A DNA stretch of 64,000 bases from Sphaerotilus microaerophilus (GTDB lineage Bacteria > Pseudomonadota > Gammaproteobacteria > Burkholderiales > Burkholderiaceae_C). The notes under the pieces were generated by a model. The model was not told the DNA's origin and searched no databases. It worked only from the letters and a program-made list of their open reading frames with translations. The stretch spans positions 1,550,001 to 1,614,000 of the forward strand of contig NZ_AP025730.1 in the NCBI RefSeq assembly GCF_023734135.1, given 5' to 3'. Shown one piece after another: positions 7,560-15,600 of this stretch (positions are counted from its first letter, which is position 1; each line of letters starts with the position of its first letter). A program made the position numbers and the translations under genes.

Positions 7560-9947
7560 TCAGTTGCGGAACAGGTCGAGGATGCTCTTGCGCTCGTCCT
7601 GCGTGGGTGCTCCCGGTGCGCTGGCTCCCTGGGGGCGGTCTTCCAGCCCGAGGCTGTGCACACCGCCACCTTGCGCAAACTCCTCGTAGCGCCAATCGCC
7701 GCCGGCCTGGACCAGCCCCGTGGCAGGGGGTGTGTATTCGCTGACGGGCACGCCGCGCAGCGCATAGCCCATGTAGTCGATCCAGACGGGCAATGCCAGG
7801 CCGCCGCCGGTTTCGCGGTCGCCGAGCTTGCGCGGCTGGTCGTAGCCGATCCAGACCACTGCGACTAGGCCGGGATTGGGGCCCTGATAGCCGGCGAACC
7901 AGGCGTCCACCGAGTCATTGGTCGTGCCGGTCTTGCCGAACAGGTCCGGGCGCCGCAGCGAGGCCTGGGCCTTGGCGGCGGTGCCGGAGCGCGCCACTTC
8001 CTGCAACAGGCTGTTCATCACGAAGGCGTTGCGCTCGTCGATGGCGCGCGGCGCCTGGCTGGCGCCCGTGTCGGGGGCCTGCACCAGCACGTTGCCGCGG
8101 TTGTCGACGATGCGTGTGATCAGCCGGGGCTTGACCAGCCAGCCGCCGTTGGCAAACACGGCATAGGCCTGCGCCATCTGTAAAGGCGTGACCGAGCCGG
8201 CGCCCAGGGCCATCGTCAGGTAGGCGGGATGGCGGGCGGGCTCGAAGCCGAAGCGGGAGATCCACTGCTGGGCGTGCTCCGGCCCGACCGCTTGCAGCAC
8301 GCGGATCGACACCATGTTCTTGGACTTGGCCAGGGCGCGGCGCAGCGACATCGGTCCGTCAAACTGGCCGTCGTAGTTCTTCGGCTCCCAGGGCTGGCTG
8401 CCGGTGCTGCCGGCGTCAAAGAACAACGGCGCGTCGTTGACCACCGTGGCGGGCGATAGGCCCTTCTCCAGCGCGGCCGAGTAGATGAAGGGCTTGAAGC
8501 TCGACCCGGGTTGCCGCCAGGCCTGGGTGACGTGGTTGAACTTGTTCTGCCCATAGTCGAAGCCGCCGACCAGGGCGCGGATGTCGCCGCTGTGCGGGTC
8601 GAGCGACACGAAGGCGCCCTCGACCTCGGGCAACTGGGTAACGGACCAGTCGCCCTTGCTGCCCTTGACGAGGCGCACGATGGCGCCACGGCCGATGCGG
8701 ATCGCGGCGGCAGCGCCATCGACCAGTGCCGAAGTGACGCCCCGCAGGCCTTCACTGCCGATGGTGACCGTCTCGCCGCTGCGCAGCATCGCGCTCAACT
8801 TGCGCGTGCTGGCCTCGGTGACCACCGCGGCGCGCAGATCGTCATGGTCGGGGTGTTCTTCCAGGGCCTCGGCAATGCGGGTGTCGAGCGCAGCGGCGTC
8901 GCCGGGCAGGTCGACGCGTCCCTCCGGACCGCGGTAGGGTTTGCGGCGCTCGAAGTCCAGGATGGCCCGCCGCAGCGCGCGGTAGGCCACGCCCTGGTCG
9001 CCTGAGCGCACCGACAGGTGGACGTTCAGGCCACGCGTGTAGGCGTCGTCGCCGTACTGGCTGAAAACCAGCTGGCGCACCGTCTCGGTGACGAAGTCGG
9101 CCTGCTGGGTGGCCTCGTGCGCGGCCCGGTAGCGCAGGGTCTGGGCCAGCGCCTCGTCGCGCTGCTCGGCGCTGATGAAGCCCTGCTCGGCCATGCGTTC
9201 CAGGATGTAGCGCTGGCGCTGTACCGCGCGCGTCGGATTGACGATGGGGTTGTAGGCCGACGGGGCCTTGGGCAGCCCGGCCAGCATCGCGGCCTCGGCC
9301 AGGCTGAGGTCGGCGAGCGGCTTGCCAAAGTACACCTCGGCCGCGGCGGCGAAGCCGTAGGCCCGCTGGCCGAGGTAGATCTGGTTCATGTAGACCTCGA
9401 GGATCTGCCGCTTGGTCAGCAGGCTCTCGATCTTGAGCGACAGCAGGATCTCGTAGATCTTGCGTGTCAGTGTCTTTTCGGTGGTCAGGTAGAAGTTGCG
9501 GGCCACCTGCATCGTGATCGTGGAGGCGCCCTGGCTGCGCACCTCGCGCAGGTTTTCCAGCGCCGCGCGCAGTGCGCCGCGGTAGTCCACACCGCCGTGC
9601 TGGTAGAAGCGCACGTCCTCGATGGCCAGCACGGCGTCCTGCATCACCTGCGGGACCTGGCTGATGGGCAGGTAGCTGCGGCGCTCCTCACCGAATTCAC
9701 CCATCAGCACGCCATCGGCCGAGTAGATGCGCATTGGCAGCTTGGGTCGGTATTCGACCAGGCTGCGCACATCGGGCAGGTTGGGGTAGGCCGATGCCAG
9801 CGCGATGCCCAGCAGCAGCAACGCGCACCCGATGAGCGCGAACGCACCGAGCAGCACGCCGGTGAGGATGCGGCCCAGGCGCTCGGCGGTACCGCCGTGG
9901 GTCGGGGTGTGCGTGGCTCGATCCGCTGTGCCGGGGGATTCACTCAT
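7560..9947 (-). CDS. mrcA: Penicillin-binding protein 1A
   Basis: 795-residue bifunctional class A PBP that polymerises and cross-links peptidoglycan at the inner membrane. One membrane helix lies near residues 29-55. The glycosyltransferase domain carries EDVRFYQHGG near residue 110 and a STITMQVARNF segment. An OB-like insert (about 310-440) precedes the transpeptidase domain, which has SSFK near 479, a SKN motif (in LAKSKNMVSIR) near 535 and KTGTT near 670. All active-site residues are present. It is convergent with cyaY and divergent from pilM, a conserved proteobacterial arrangement. The 313-bp gap to pilM must hold both promoters. Confidence 0.96.
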   Translation of the reverse strand: MSESPGTADRATHTPTHGGTAERLGRILTGVLLGAFALIGCALLLLGIALASAYPNLPDVRSLVEYRPKLPMRIYSADGVLMGEFGEERRSYLPISQVPQVMQDAVLAIEDVRFYQHGGVDYRGALRAALENLREVRSQGASTITMQVARNFYLTTEKTLTRKIYEILLSLKIESLLTKRQILEVYMNQIYLGQRAYGFAAAAEVYFGKPLADLSLAEAAMLAGLPKAPSAYNPIVNPTRAVQRQRYILERMAEQGFISAEQRDEALAQTLRYRAAHEATQQADFVTETVRQLVFSQYGDDAYTRGLNVHLSVRSGDQGVAYRALRRAILDFERRKPYRGPEGRVDLPGDAAALDTRIAEALEEHPDHDDLRAAVVTEASTRKLSAMLRSGETVTIGSEGLRGVTSALVDGAAAAIRIGRGAIVRLVKGSKGDWSVTQLPEVEGAFVSLDPHSGDIRALVGGFDYGQNKFNHVTQAWRQPGSSFKPFIYSAALEKGLSPATVVNDAPLFFDAGSTGSQPWEPKNYDGQFDGPMSLRRALAKSKNMVSIRVLQAVGPEHAQQWISRFGFEPARHPAYLTMALGAGSVTPLQMAQAYAVFANGGWLVKPRLITRIVDNRGNVLVQAPDTGASQAPRAIDERNAFVMNSLLQEVARSGTAAKAQASLRRPDLFGKTGTTNDSVDAWFAGYQGPNPGLVAVVWIGYDQPRKLGDRETGGGLALPVWIDYMGYALRGVPVSEYTPPATGLVQAGGDWRYEEFAQGGGVHSLGLEDRPQGASAPGAPTQDERKSILDLFRN

Positions 9948-10260
9948 CGGTCATCGGAGCGGCCCGGGAAGGCCTGAGAGGGTCGGGACAAAGCCGGAAA
10001 TGGCCGGAAAAGGCCGGAAATCGCGTGTCGGATTATAGGAAGCGCGTTTACACGATCCGATACGCTTGTGACCCGCTGCCAGGGTGTGACAAATGCATCA
10101 TCCAGGCTGTCGTCGCCGGAGGGGCGGTGCGTGTGCCATTTGCAACGAGGGAGGGGCCCTCAAAATGGAAAAGTCTTTGTGCGTCAACCACTTTGTTGCT
10201 AGCATTGAAGTAACTTATTAACAGTCCGTCTTCGACGGCTGTTCGGCATTGGGGAACCGC
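9948..10260. other. Divergent control region between mrcA and pilM
   Basis: 313 bp with no gene. Next to mrcA it contains three 10-nt tandem units (9991-10020). Nearer pilM the DNA becomes AT-richer (10180-10230), where a weak pair TTGTGC-N17-TAGCAT or TTGTTG-N17-TATTAA could be the pil promoter. Neither matches consensus well enough to claim. A GGGGAA ribosome site (10251-10256) precedes the GTG start of pilM. Confidence 0.4.
9991..10020. repeat. Three 10-bp tandem units upstream of mrcA
   Basis: Three units, AAGCCGGAAA, TGGCCGGAAA and AGGCCGGAAA, sit head to tail about 45 bp upstream of the mrcA start. The period of one helical turn would place identical faces on the same side of the DNA. 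Confidence 0.65.
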
Positions 10261-11340
10261 GTGAGCTTTCTTGACATCCTGTTGGGTCGCAAGCATGCGT
10301 CGCTGATCGGACTGGATATCAGCTCGTCGAGCGCCAAGCTGGTCGAACTGGGCCAGACGGCCACCGGCGAGTACGTGGTCGAGCGCTTTGCCAGCGAGCC
10401 CTTCGAGAAGGGTTGGATCACCGATGGCCAGATCGAAAAATTCGACGAGGTGGCCGAGGCCGTGCGCCGCGTGGTCGCCAAGAGCGGTACGCGCACCAAG
10501 CAGGTGGCCATGGCGATGCCGCAGTCCGCGGTGATCACCAAGAAGATCGTGCTGCCCGGTGGGCTGCGCGAGGAGGAGCTGGAGCTGCAGGTCGAAGCCG
10601 AGGCCAACCAGTACATCCCCTTCTCGCTGGACGAGGTGAGCCTGGACTTCTGCATCATCGGGCCCGGCTCCGACGTGATGGGAGACATCGAGGTGCTGAT
10701 TGCAGCCTCGCGCAAGGACCGCGTGCAGGATCGGCAGGGCCTCGCCGAGGCGGCCGGGCTCAAGCCCGTGGTGCTGGACATCGAGTCCAACGCCTCGCGC
10801 CTGGCGGTCAGCCGGGTCATCGCCACGCTGCCCAACGAGGGGCGCGATGCCCTGGTGGCGCTGTTCGAGATCGGTGCCGACACCACCAGCCTCAAGGTGC
10901 TGCGTGACGACGAGATCCTCTACGACCGTGACCAGGCCTTTGGCGGCGCGCAGCTCACCCAGCTGATCTCCCGCCAGTACGGCCTGTCCTTCGAGGAGGC
11001 CGAACACAAGAAGATGGCCGGCGACCTGCCCGAGGACTACGAGAACGGGCTGCTGTCGCCCTTCGTCGACAGCCTGGCGCAGGAGATCGGGCGGGCGCTG
11101 CAGTATTTCTTCACCAGCACGCCGCACCACAAGGTGCACTATGTGATGCTCTCCGGCGGCACGGCCACGCTGCCCGGCCTCAAGGACCGGGTCACCGAGC
11201 TGACCGGCTTCGCTTCCATGGTCGTCAACCCCTTCGAGGGCATGAAGATCGGATCGGCCGTGCGTGAGAGCAAACTTCGGCGCGAGGCGTCGTCCTACCT
11301 GACGGCCTGCGGCCTGGCGATGCGGAGGTTCCTGCAATGA
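10261..11340 (+). CDS. pilM: Type IV pilus assembly protein PilM
   Basis: 359-residue actin/FtsA-like cytoplasmic protein that binds the N-terminal tail of PilN and links the PilNOP inner-membrane platform to the pilus motor. It starts (V)SFLDILLGRK with ATP-site motifs LIGLDISSSSAKLVEL, FEIGADTTSLKVL and VMLSGGTATLPGL. GTG 10261 is chosen because it gives the family-typical SFLD start and is preceded by GGGGAA; a TTG four codons upstream is in frame. First gene of pilMNOPQ; its stop overlaps the pilN start as ATGA. Confidence 0.95.
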   Translation: MSFLDILLGRKHASLIGLDISSSSAKLVELGQTATGEYVVERFASEPFEKGWITDGQIEKFDEVAEAVRRVVAKSGTRTKQVAMAMPQSAVITKKIVLPGGLREEELELQVEAEANQYIPFSLDEVSLDFCIIGPGSDVMGDIEVLIAASRKDRVQDRQGLAEAAGLKPVVLDIESNASRLAVSRVIATLPNEGRDALVALFEIGADTTSLKVLRDDEILYDRDQAFGGAQLTQLISRQYGLSFEEAEHKKMAGDLPEDYENGLLSPFVDSLAQEIGRALQYFFTSTPHHKVHYVMLSGGTATLPGLKDRVTELTGFASMVVNPFEGMKIGSAVRESKLRREASSYLTACGLAMRRFLQ

Positions 11341-12008
11341 TCCTGATCAACCTGCTCCCCCACCGGGAAGAGCGGCGCAGGCGTCGCAAGCAGGCGTTCT
11401 TCATCGCGCTCGGGCTGGCGGCCGTTGCCGGCCTGCTGGTGGTCGGCGCCTGGTATCTGGTGCTGCTGGAGATGACCCACGTGCAGCAGGCGCGCAACGA
11501 GTTCCTGCAGTCGGAGATCCGCCGGCTCGAAAGCCAGATCAAGGACATCGCCTCGCTGAAGTCCGAGATCGAGGCGCTCAAGGCACGCCAGAAGGTCGTC
11601 GAGGACTTCCAGATCGACCGCAACATGCCCGTGCACCTGCTCAACGAACTGGTGGCGCAGACGCCCGAGGGGGTCTACCTCGCCACCATCCGGCAGGATG
11701 GGCAGGGCGTGGCCGTGAGCGGTGTGGCCCAGACCAACGAGCGCGTGTCGGAGTTCCTGCGCAACACCGCCTACAACGCGACCTGGCTGGAAAAGCCCGA
11801 GCTGGTCGAGATCAAGGCCACCCAGGCGGGCGGCCCAGGCGCACGCGACCCGAAGCGCCTGTTCGAGTTCTCCGTGCGCCTGACGCTCAAGCGGCCGCAG
11901 GACCGGGAAGCCCAGGCCGCGGGTGCGCGTGCATCCGATGCCGCGGGCGGGAACAAGGCGGGGCGGCCTCCTGCGGCGGCGGCATCGCGTGCCGCGTCGG
12001 CATCGTGA
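11337..12008 (+). CDS. pilN: Type IV pilus biogenesis protein PilN
   Basis: 223-residue inner-membrane protein. It begins MILINLLPHREERRRRRK, the short conserved cytoplasmic peptide that docks into PilM. One membrane helix (about 23-44) and a periplasmic coiled coil (QSEIRRLESQIKDIASLKSEIEALK) follow, then a ferredoxin-like domain. It pairs with PilO to form the alignment complex. The C-terminal 40 residues are an Ala/Gly/Arg-rich tail longer than in many homologues. Translationally coupled to pilM by a 4-bp overlap. Confidence 0.94.
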   Translation: MILINLLPHREERRRRRKQAFFIALGLAAVAGLLVVGAWYLVLLEMTHVQQARNEFLQSEIRRLESQIKDIASLKSEIEALKARQKVVEDFQIDRNMPVHLLNELVAQTPEGVYLATIRQDGQGVAVSGVAQTNERVSEFLRNTAYNATWLEKPELVEIKATQAGGPGARDPKRLFEFSVRLTLKRPQDREAQAAGARASDAAGGNKAGRPPAAAASRAASAS

Positions 12009-12018
12009 AGGAGAGGCG

Positions 12019-12735
12019 ATGGCCACCGCACGCAATCTGAACATCGACTTCGAGGCCCTGCTGGCCAGCGCGGGCGCGCAGTTCCGTGACCTCAACACCA
12101 GTGAGCCGGGGCAGTGGCCGCTGCTGCCCAAGCTCGCCGCCTGGCTGTGCGCCGCGGTGGTGATGGTGGTGATCGGCTGGTTCGGCATCATCTCGCCCGC
12201 CGTGGACGAGCTGGCGGCCGAGGAGTCGCGCGAGGAACAGCTCAAGGAGCAGTACAAGGGCAAGCTGGCGCAGGCGATCAACCTCGACGAGTTGCGCAAG
12301 CAGAAGCTGCAGGTGCAGGAGTACGTGACGCAGCTGGAGCGCCAGCTGCCCGGCAAGGCGGAGATGGACGCATTGCTGTCCGACATCAACCAGGCCGGCC
12401 TGGGGCGGGGCCTGCAGTTCGAGCTGTTCCGCCCGGGCCAGGTCAACGTGCGCGACTACTATGCCGAGTTGCCCATTGCCCTGCGGGTGACGGGCCGTTA
12501 TCACGACATGGGGTCCTTCGCGGCCGACGTGGCCAACCTCTCGCGCATCGTGACGCTGCACAACGTCACCATCACGGGCGCGGGGGCCGCGGTGGCGGGC
12601 AATCCCAACCCGTCGGGGATCCTGGCGATGGAGGCGACCGCCCGCACCTACCGCTACCTCGACCAGGCCGAGATCGACGAGCGCCGCAATGCCGCGGCCA
12701 AGGCGGTCAAGAAGACGTCCGGAGGCGGCCAATGA
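12019..12735 (+). CDS. pilO: Type IV pilus inner-membrane protein PilO
   Basis: 238-residue partner of PilN. A short N-terminal cytoplasmic part contains FRDLNTSEPGQWPLLPKL, then a membrane helix (about 37-55) and a coiled coil (EESREEQLKEQYKGKLAQAIN). A periplasmic ferredoxin-like domain with the FRPGQ..V.DYYAELPIALRVTGRYHD core follows. ATG 12019 follows a GGAGAGG ribosome site; the frame is open upstream, but inside pilN. Its stop overlaps the pilP start as ATGA. Confidence 0.94.
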   Translation: MATARNLNIDFEALLASAGAQFRDLNTSEPGQWPLLPKLAAWLCAAVVMVVIGWFGIISPAVDELAAEESREEQLKEQYKGKLAQAINLDELRKQKLQVQEYVTQLERQLPGKAEMDALLSDINQAGLGRGLQFELFRPGQVNVRDYYAELPIALRVTGRYHDMGSFAADVANLSRIVTLHNVTITGAGAAVAGNPNPSGILAMEATARTYRYLDQAEIDERRNAAAKAVKKTSGGGQ

Positions 12736-13316
12736 GCGATCCGAGAAACTTCGCCCGCATCGGGATCGGGGGGTGCCGTGGCCGGCTGGCGCTGCTCGTG
12801 CTGATCGCCGCAGCGGGCCTGACCGCCTGTGGCAACCCGCACGAGGAGCTGCAGGCCTGGATGGACCAGCAGCGCCGCGAGGCCAAGCCGCGTGTCTCGC
12901 CGCTGCTGCCGCCGCGCCGCTTCGATCCGCAGCCCTACCTGGGTGCCCAGGTGGTGGACCCCTTCAGCACCCAGAAGCTGCAGGTCGCGCTGAAGAAGGA
13001 AACCCAGCAGCCCAACTCGCTGCTGGCCGCGGAGATGAAGCGCCGGCGCGAGCCGCTGGAAGCCTATCCGCTGGACGCGCTGATGATGGTGGGCAGTGTC
13101 CAGCGCAGCGGGGCGCCCAGCGCGCTGTTGAGGGCAGACAGCCTGCTGTACCAGGTCAAGGTGGGTGACTACATCGGCCAGAACTATGGCCGGGTCACCC
13201 GGATCACCGAAACCGAGATCGTGCTGCGCGAGATCGTGCAGGACACCGTCGGTGAATGGGTCGAGCGCACGAGCACGCTGACGCTCCAGGAGCGTCCTCA
13301 GGAGAAGGGTCGATGA
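12732..13316 (+). CDS. pilP: Type IV pilus lipoprotein PilP
   Basis: 194-residue inner-membrane lipoprotein that bridges PilNO to the secretin PilQ. A signal peptide ends in the lipobox LTA-Cys near residue 34 (LIAAAGLTACGNPH). It is followed by a long flexible linker rich in Arg and Pro. The C-terminal beta domain has YPLDALMMVGSVQR, LLYQVKVGDYIGQNYGRVTRI and EIVLREIVQD, the part that binds the PilQ N0 domain. The start overlaps the pilO stop and the stop overlaps the pilQ start. Confidence 0.93.
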   Translation: MSDPRNFARIGIGGCRGRLALLVLIAAAGLTACGNPHEELQAWMDQQRREAKPRVSPLLPPRRFDPQPYLGAQVVDPFSTQKLQVALKKETQQPNSLLAAEMKRRREPLEAYPLDALMMVGSVQRSGAPSALLRADSLLYQVKVGDYIGQNYGRVTRITETEIVLREIVQDTVGEWVERTSTLTLQERPQEKGR

Positions 13317-15562
13317 ATCACATCGAGGAGAAGGCATCCATGCTGGGTCGGCGGCGGGTACGTCGGATTTCGCAGGCAGTGCTGTTCGTGTCCGTTGGCC
13401 TGCTGCCGATGCTGGCCTGGGCGGACCCGGCCATCCAGGCCATCCAGGGTGCGCAGCAGGCGGGCAACGAGACCCTCCGTATCGAGCTCAGCGAGCCGCT
13501 GGCCGCCGTGCCCAAGGGCTTCGTGCTGCAGACGCCGCCACGCATCGCGCTGGACCTGCCCGGGGTCACCAATGCCACCGGCCGCGGCGCCCAGGAGCTC
13601 AACCTGGGCAACCTGCGCTCCGTGGCAATGGCCCAGGCGGGGGATCGCACCCGGCTGGTGCTCAACCTGAAGCAGGCCACCCAGTACCGGGCCGAGCTGC
13701 AGGGCAAGTTCCTGGTCGTGACGCTCGACCCGGTGCCCATGAGTGCGCCGCCAACGGCCGCCACGGCGGTGGCGGTGGTGCCTGCCGCCTCGACCGCCGC
13801 GGTGAAGGCAGCCGGGGCCGCCAGCGAGCCGATCCACTTCGCCGAGCCCCAGAACACGCAGGCCGAGCGCATCCGCGACATCGACTTCCGGCGCGGTCGC
13901 GATGGCGCGGGCCGTGTCGTCGTCGACCTGCCCAACACCAAGGTGGGCGTGGACATCCGCCAGCAGGGTCAGAACCTGGTGGTCGAGTTCCTGCGCTCCA
14001 ACCTGCCGGCCAACCTGCGCAAGCGCCTGGACGTGACCGACTTCGGCACCCCGGTGCAGGCCGTCTCCACCGTGCAGGTGGGGGATCGGGTGCGCATGAC
14101 GGTCGAGCCGCGCGGTGCCTGGGAGCACAGCGCCTACCAGACCGACACGCAGTTCGTGCTCGAAGTGCGGCCGCAGAAGGTGGACCCGCAGAAGCTGACG
14201 GCCGGCCCGGGCTACACCGGTGACAAGCTGTCGCTGAACTTCCAGAGCATCGACGTGCGCTCGCTGCTGCAGGTGATCGCCGACTTCACCAACTTCAACA
14301 TCGTCACCAGCGACAGTGTGACCGGCAGCGTCACCCTGCGGCTGAAGGACGTTCCCTGGGACCAGGCGCTGGACATCATCATGCAGGCGAAGGGGCTGGG
14401 CGTGAAGAAGTCCGGCAACGTGCTGTGGGTCGCGCCGAAGGATGAACTGGCATCCAAGGAGAAGCAGGAGCTCGAAGCCAAGGCCCAGGTGGCCGCGCTG
14501 GAGCCGCTGCGCACCCAGTCCTTCCAGCTGAACTACACCAAGGCCGAGGAAGTCGCCAGGGGGCTCACCGGCCAGCAGGCCGCCAGCACCGGCAGTGGCG
14601 GCGGCAGCACCAGCACGCGCATCCTGTCGCCGCGAGGCAGTGTGATCTCGGAGATGCGCACCAACCAGCTCTTCGTCAGCGACATCCCCTCCAAGCTGGA
14701 GGAGATCGGCCAGCTGATCGGCAAGATCGACGTGCCGGTGCGGCAGGTGATGATCGAGGCGCGCATCGTCGAGGCCGAGGACACCTTCGGCCGTTCCCTG
14801 GGCGTCAAGCTCGGTGGCAACGACCTGCGTGGCGTCAACGGTGGCGTGCCGGGCTGGCGCACCGTGGGCAACACCCGCGTGGCGGTGGGCGGCAACTACG
14901 CCTCCATCGGCGACAGCACGCTGCAGACCTCGGGTGCCTCGGCCTTCAGCGACACCCAGTTCATCAGCCTGCCGGCCAACACCAGCTCGCTCGGCGGGGC
15001 CACGGCGGCCACGTTCGCGCTGTCGCTGTTCGGCGCAGCCTCCAACCGCTTCCTGAACCTGGAACTCTCCGCGCTGGAGGCCGAAGGCAAGGGCAAGCTG
15101 GTGTCCAGCCCGCGCGTGATCACCGCCGACCAGGTGAAGGCGCTGATCGAGCAGGGCACCGAGCTGCCCTACCAGACCGCCACCTCCAGCGGCGCAACGG
15201 CCATTTCCTTCCGCAAAGCCAACCTGAAGCTGGAAGTGACGCCGCAGATCACGCCCGAGGGCAACATCATCCTCGACGTGGACGTCAACAAGGACAGCGT
15301 CGGCCAGCAGACCTCCGCCGGCTATGCGATCAACACCAAGCACGTCAAGACGCAGGTGCTGGTCGAGAACGGCGGCACGGTGGTGATCGGCGGCATCTTC
15401 GAAACCACCGAGACCGAGTCGGTCAACAAGGTGCCCCTGCTGGGCGACATTCCCTACCTGGGCGCGCTGTTCCGCAACAAGACGCGCACGGCCAACAAGA
15501 CTGAACTGCTGGTGTTCCTGACACCCAAGGTGATCACGGATCGCAACGCGGCGGCGCGTTGA
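13313..15562 (+). CDS. pilQ: Type IV pilus secretin PilQ
   Basis: 749-residue outer-membrane secretin, the gated channel through which the pilus fibre exits. Order: signal peptide (to AWA, about residue 38), two AMIN domains that bind peptidoglycan (about 45-130 and 185-285), a STN/N0 domain (LNFQSIDVRSLLQVIADFTNFN), a secretin N1 domain, then the secretin barrel with VPLLGDIPYLGALFRNK near the C-terminus. ATG 13313 overlaps the pilP stop and has an AGGAGAAGG ribosome site. A second in-frame ATG at 13340, with its own GGAGAAGG, would give a tighter signal peptide. Confidence 0.95.
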   Translation: MNHIEEKASMLGRRRVRRISQAVLFVSVGLLPMLAWADPAIQAIQGAQQAGNETLRIELSEPLAAVPKGFVLQTPPRIALDLPGVTNATGRGAQELNLGNLRSVAMAQAGDRTRLVLNLKQATQYRAELQGKFLVVTLDPVPMSAPPTAATAVAVVPAASTAAVKAAGAASEPIHFAEPQNTQAERIRDIDFRRGRDGAGRVVVDLPNTKVGVDIRQQGQNLVVEFLRSNLPANLRKRLDVTDFGTPVQAVSTVQVGDRVRMTVEPRGAWEHSAYQTDTQFVLEVRPQKVDPQKLTAGPGYTGDKLSLNFQSIDVRSLLQVIADFTNFNIVTSDSVTGSVTLRLKDVPWDQALDIIMQAKGLGVKKSGNVLWVAPKDELASKEKQELEAKAQVAALEPLRTQSFQLNYTKAEEVARGLTGQQAASTGSGGGSTSTRILSPRGSVISEMRTNQLFVSDIPSKLEEIGQLIGKIDVPVRQVMIEARIVEAEDTFGRSLGVKLGGNDLRGVNGGVPGWRTVGNTRVAVGGNYASIGDSTLQTSGASAFSDTQFISLPANTSSLGGATAATFALSLFGAASNRFLNLELSALEAEGKGKLVSSPRVITADQVKALIEQGTELPYQTATSSGATAISFRKANLKLEVTPQITPEGNIILDVDVNKDSVGQQTSAGYAINTKHVKTQVLVENGGTVVIGGIFETTETESVNKVPLLGDIPYLGALFRNKTRTANKTELLVFLTPKVITDRNAAAR

Positions 15563-15600
15563 GCACTGGCGACCAGCAAACAACCATTCAGGAGTAAGGG

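Noticed and set aside
13298..15583. 761-codon open frame antisense to pilQ
   Set aside because: Codon shadow of a GC-rich gene; the secretin motifs are all on the plus strand.
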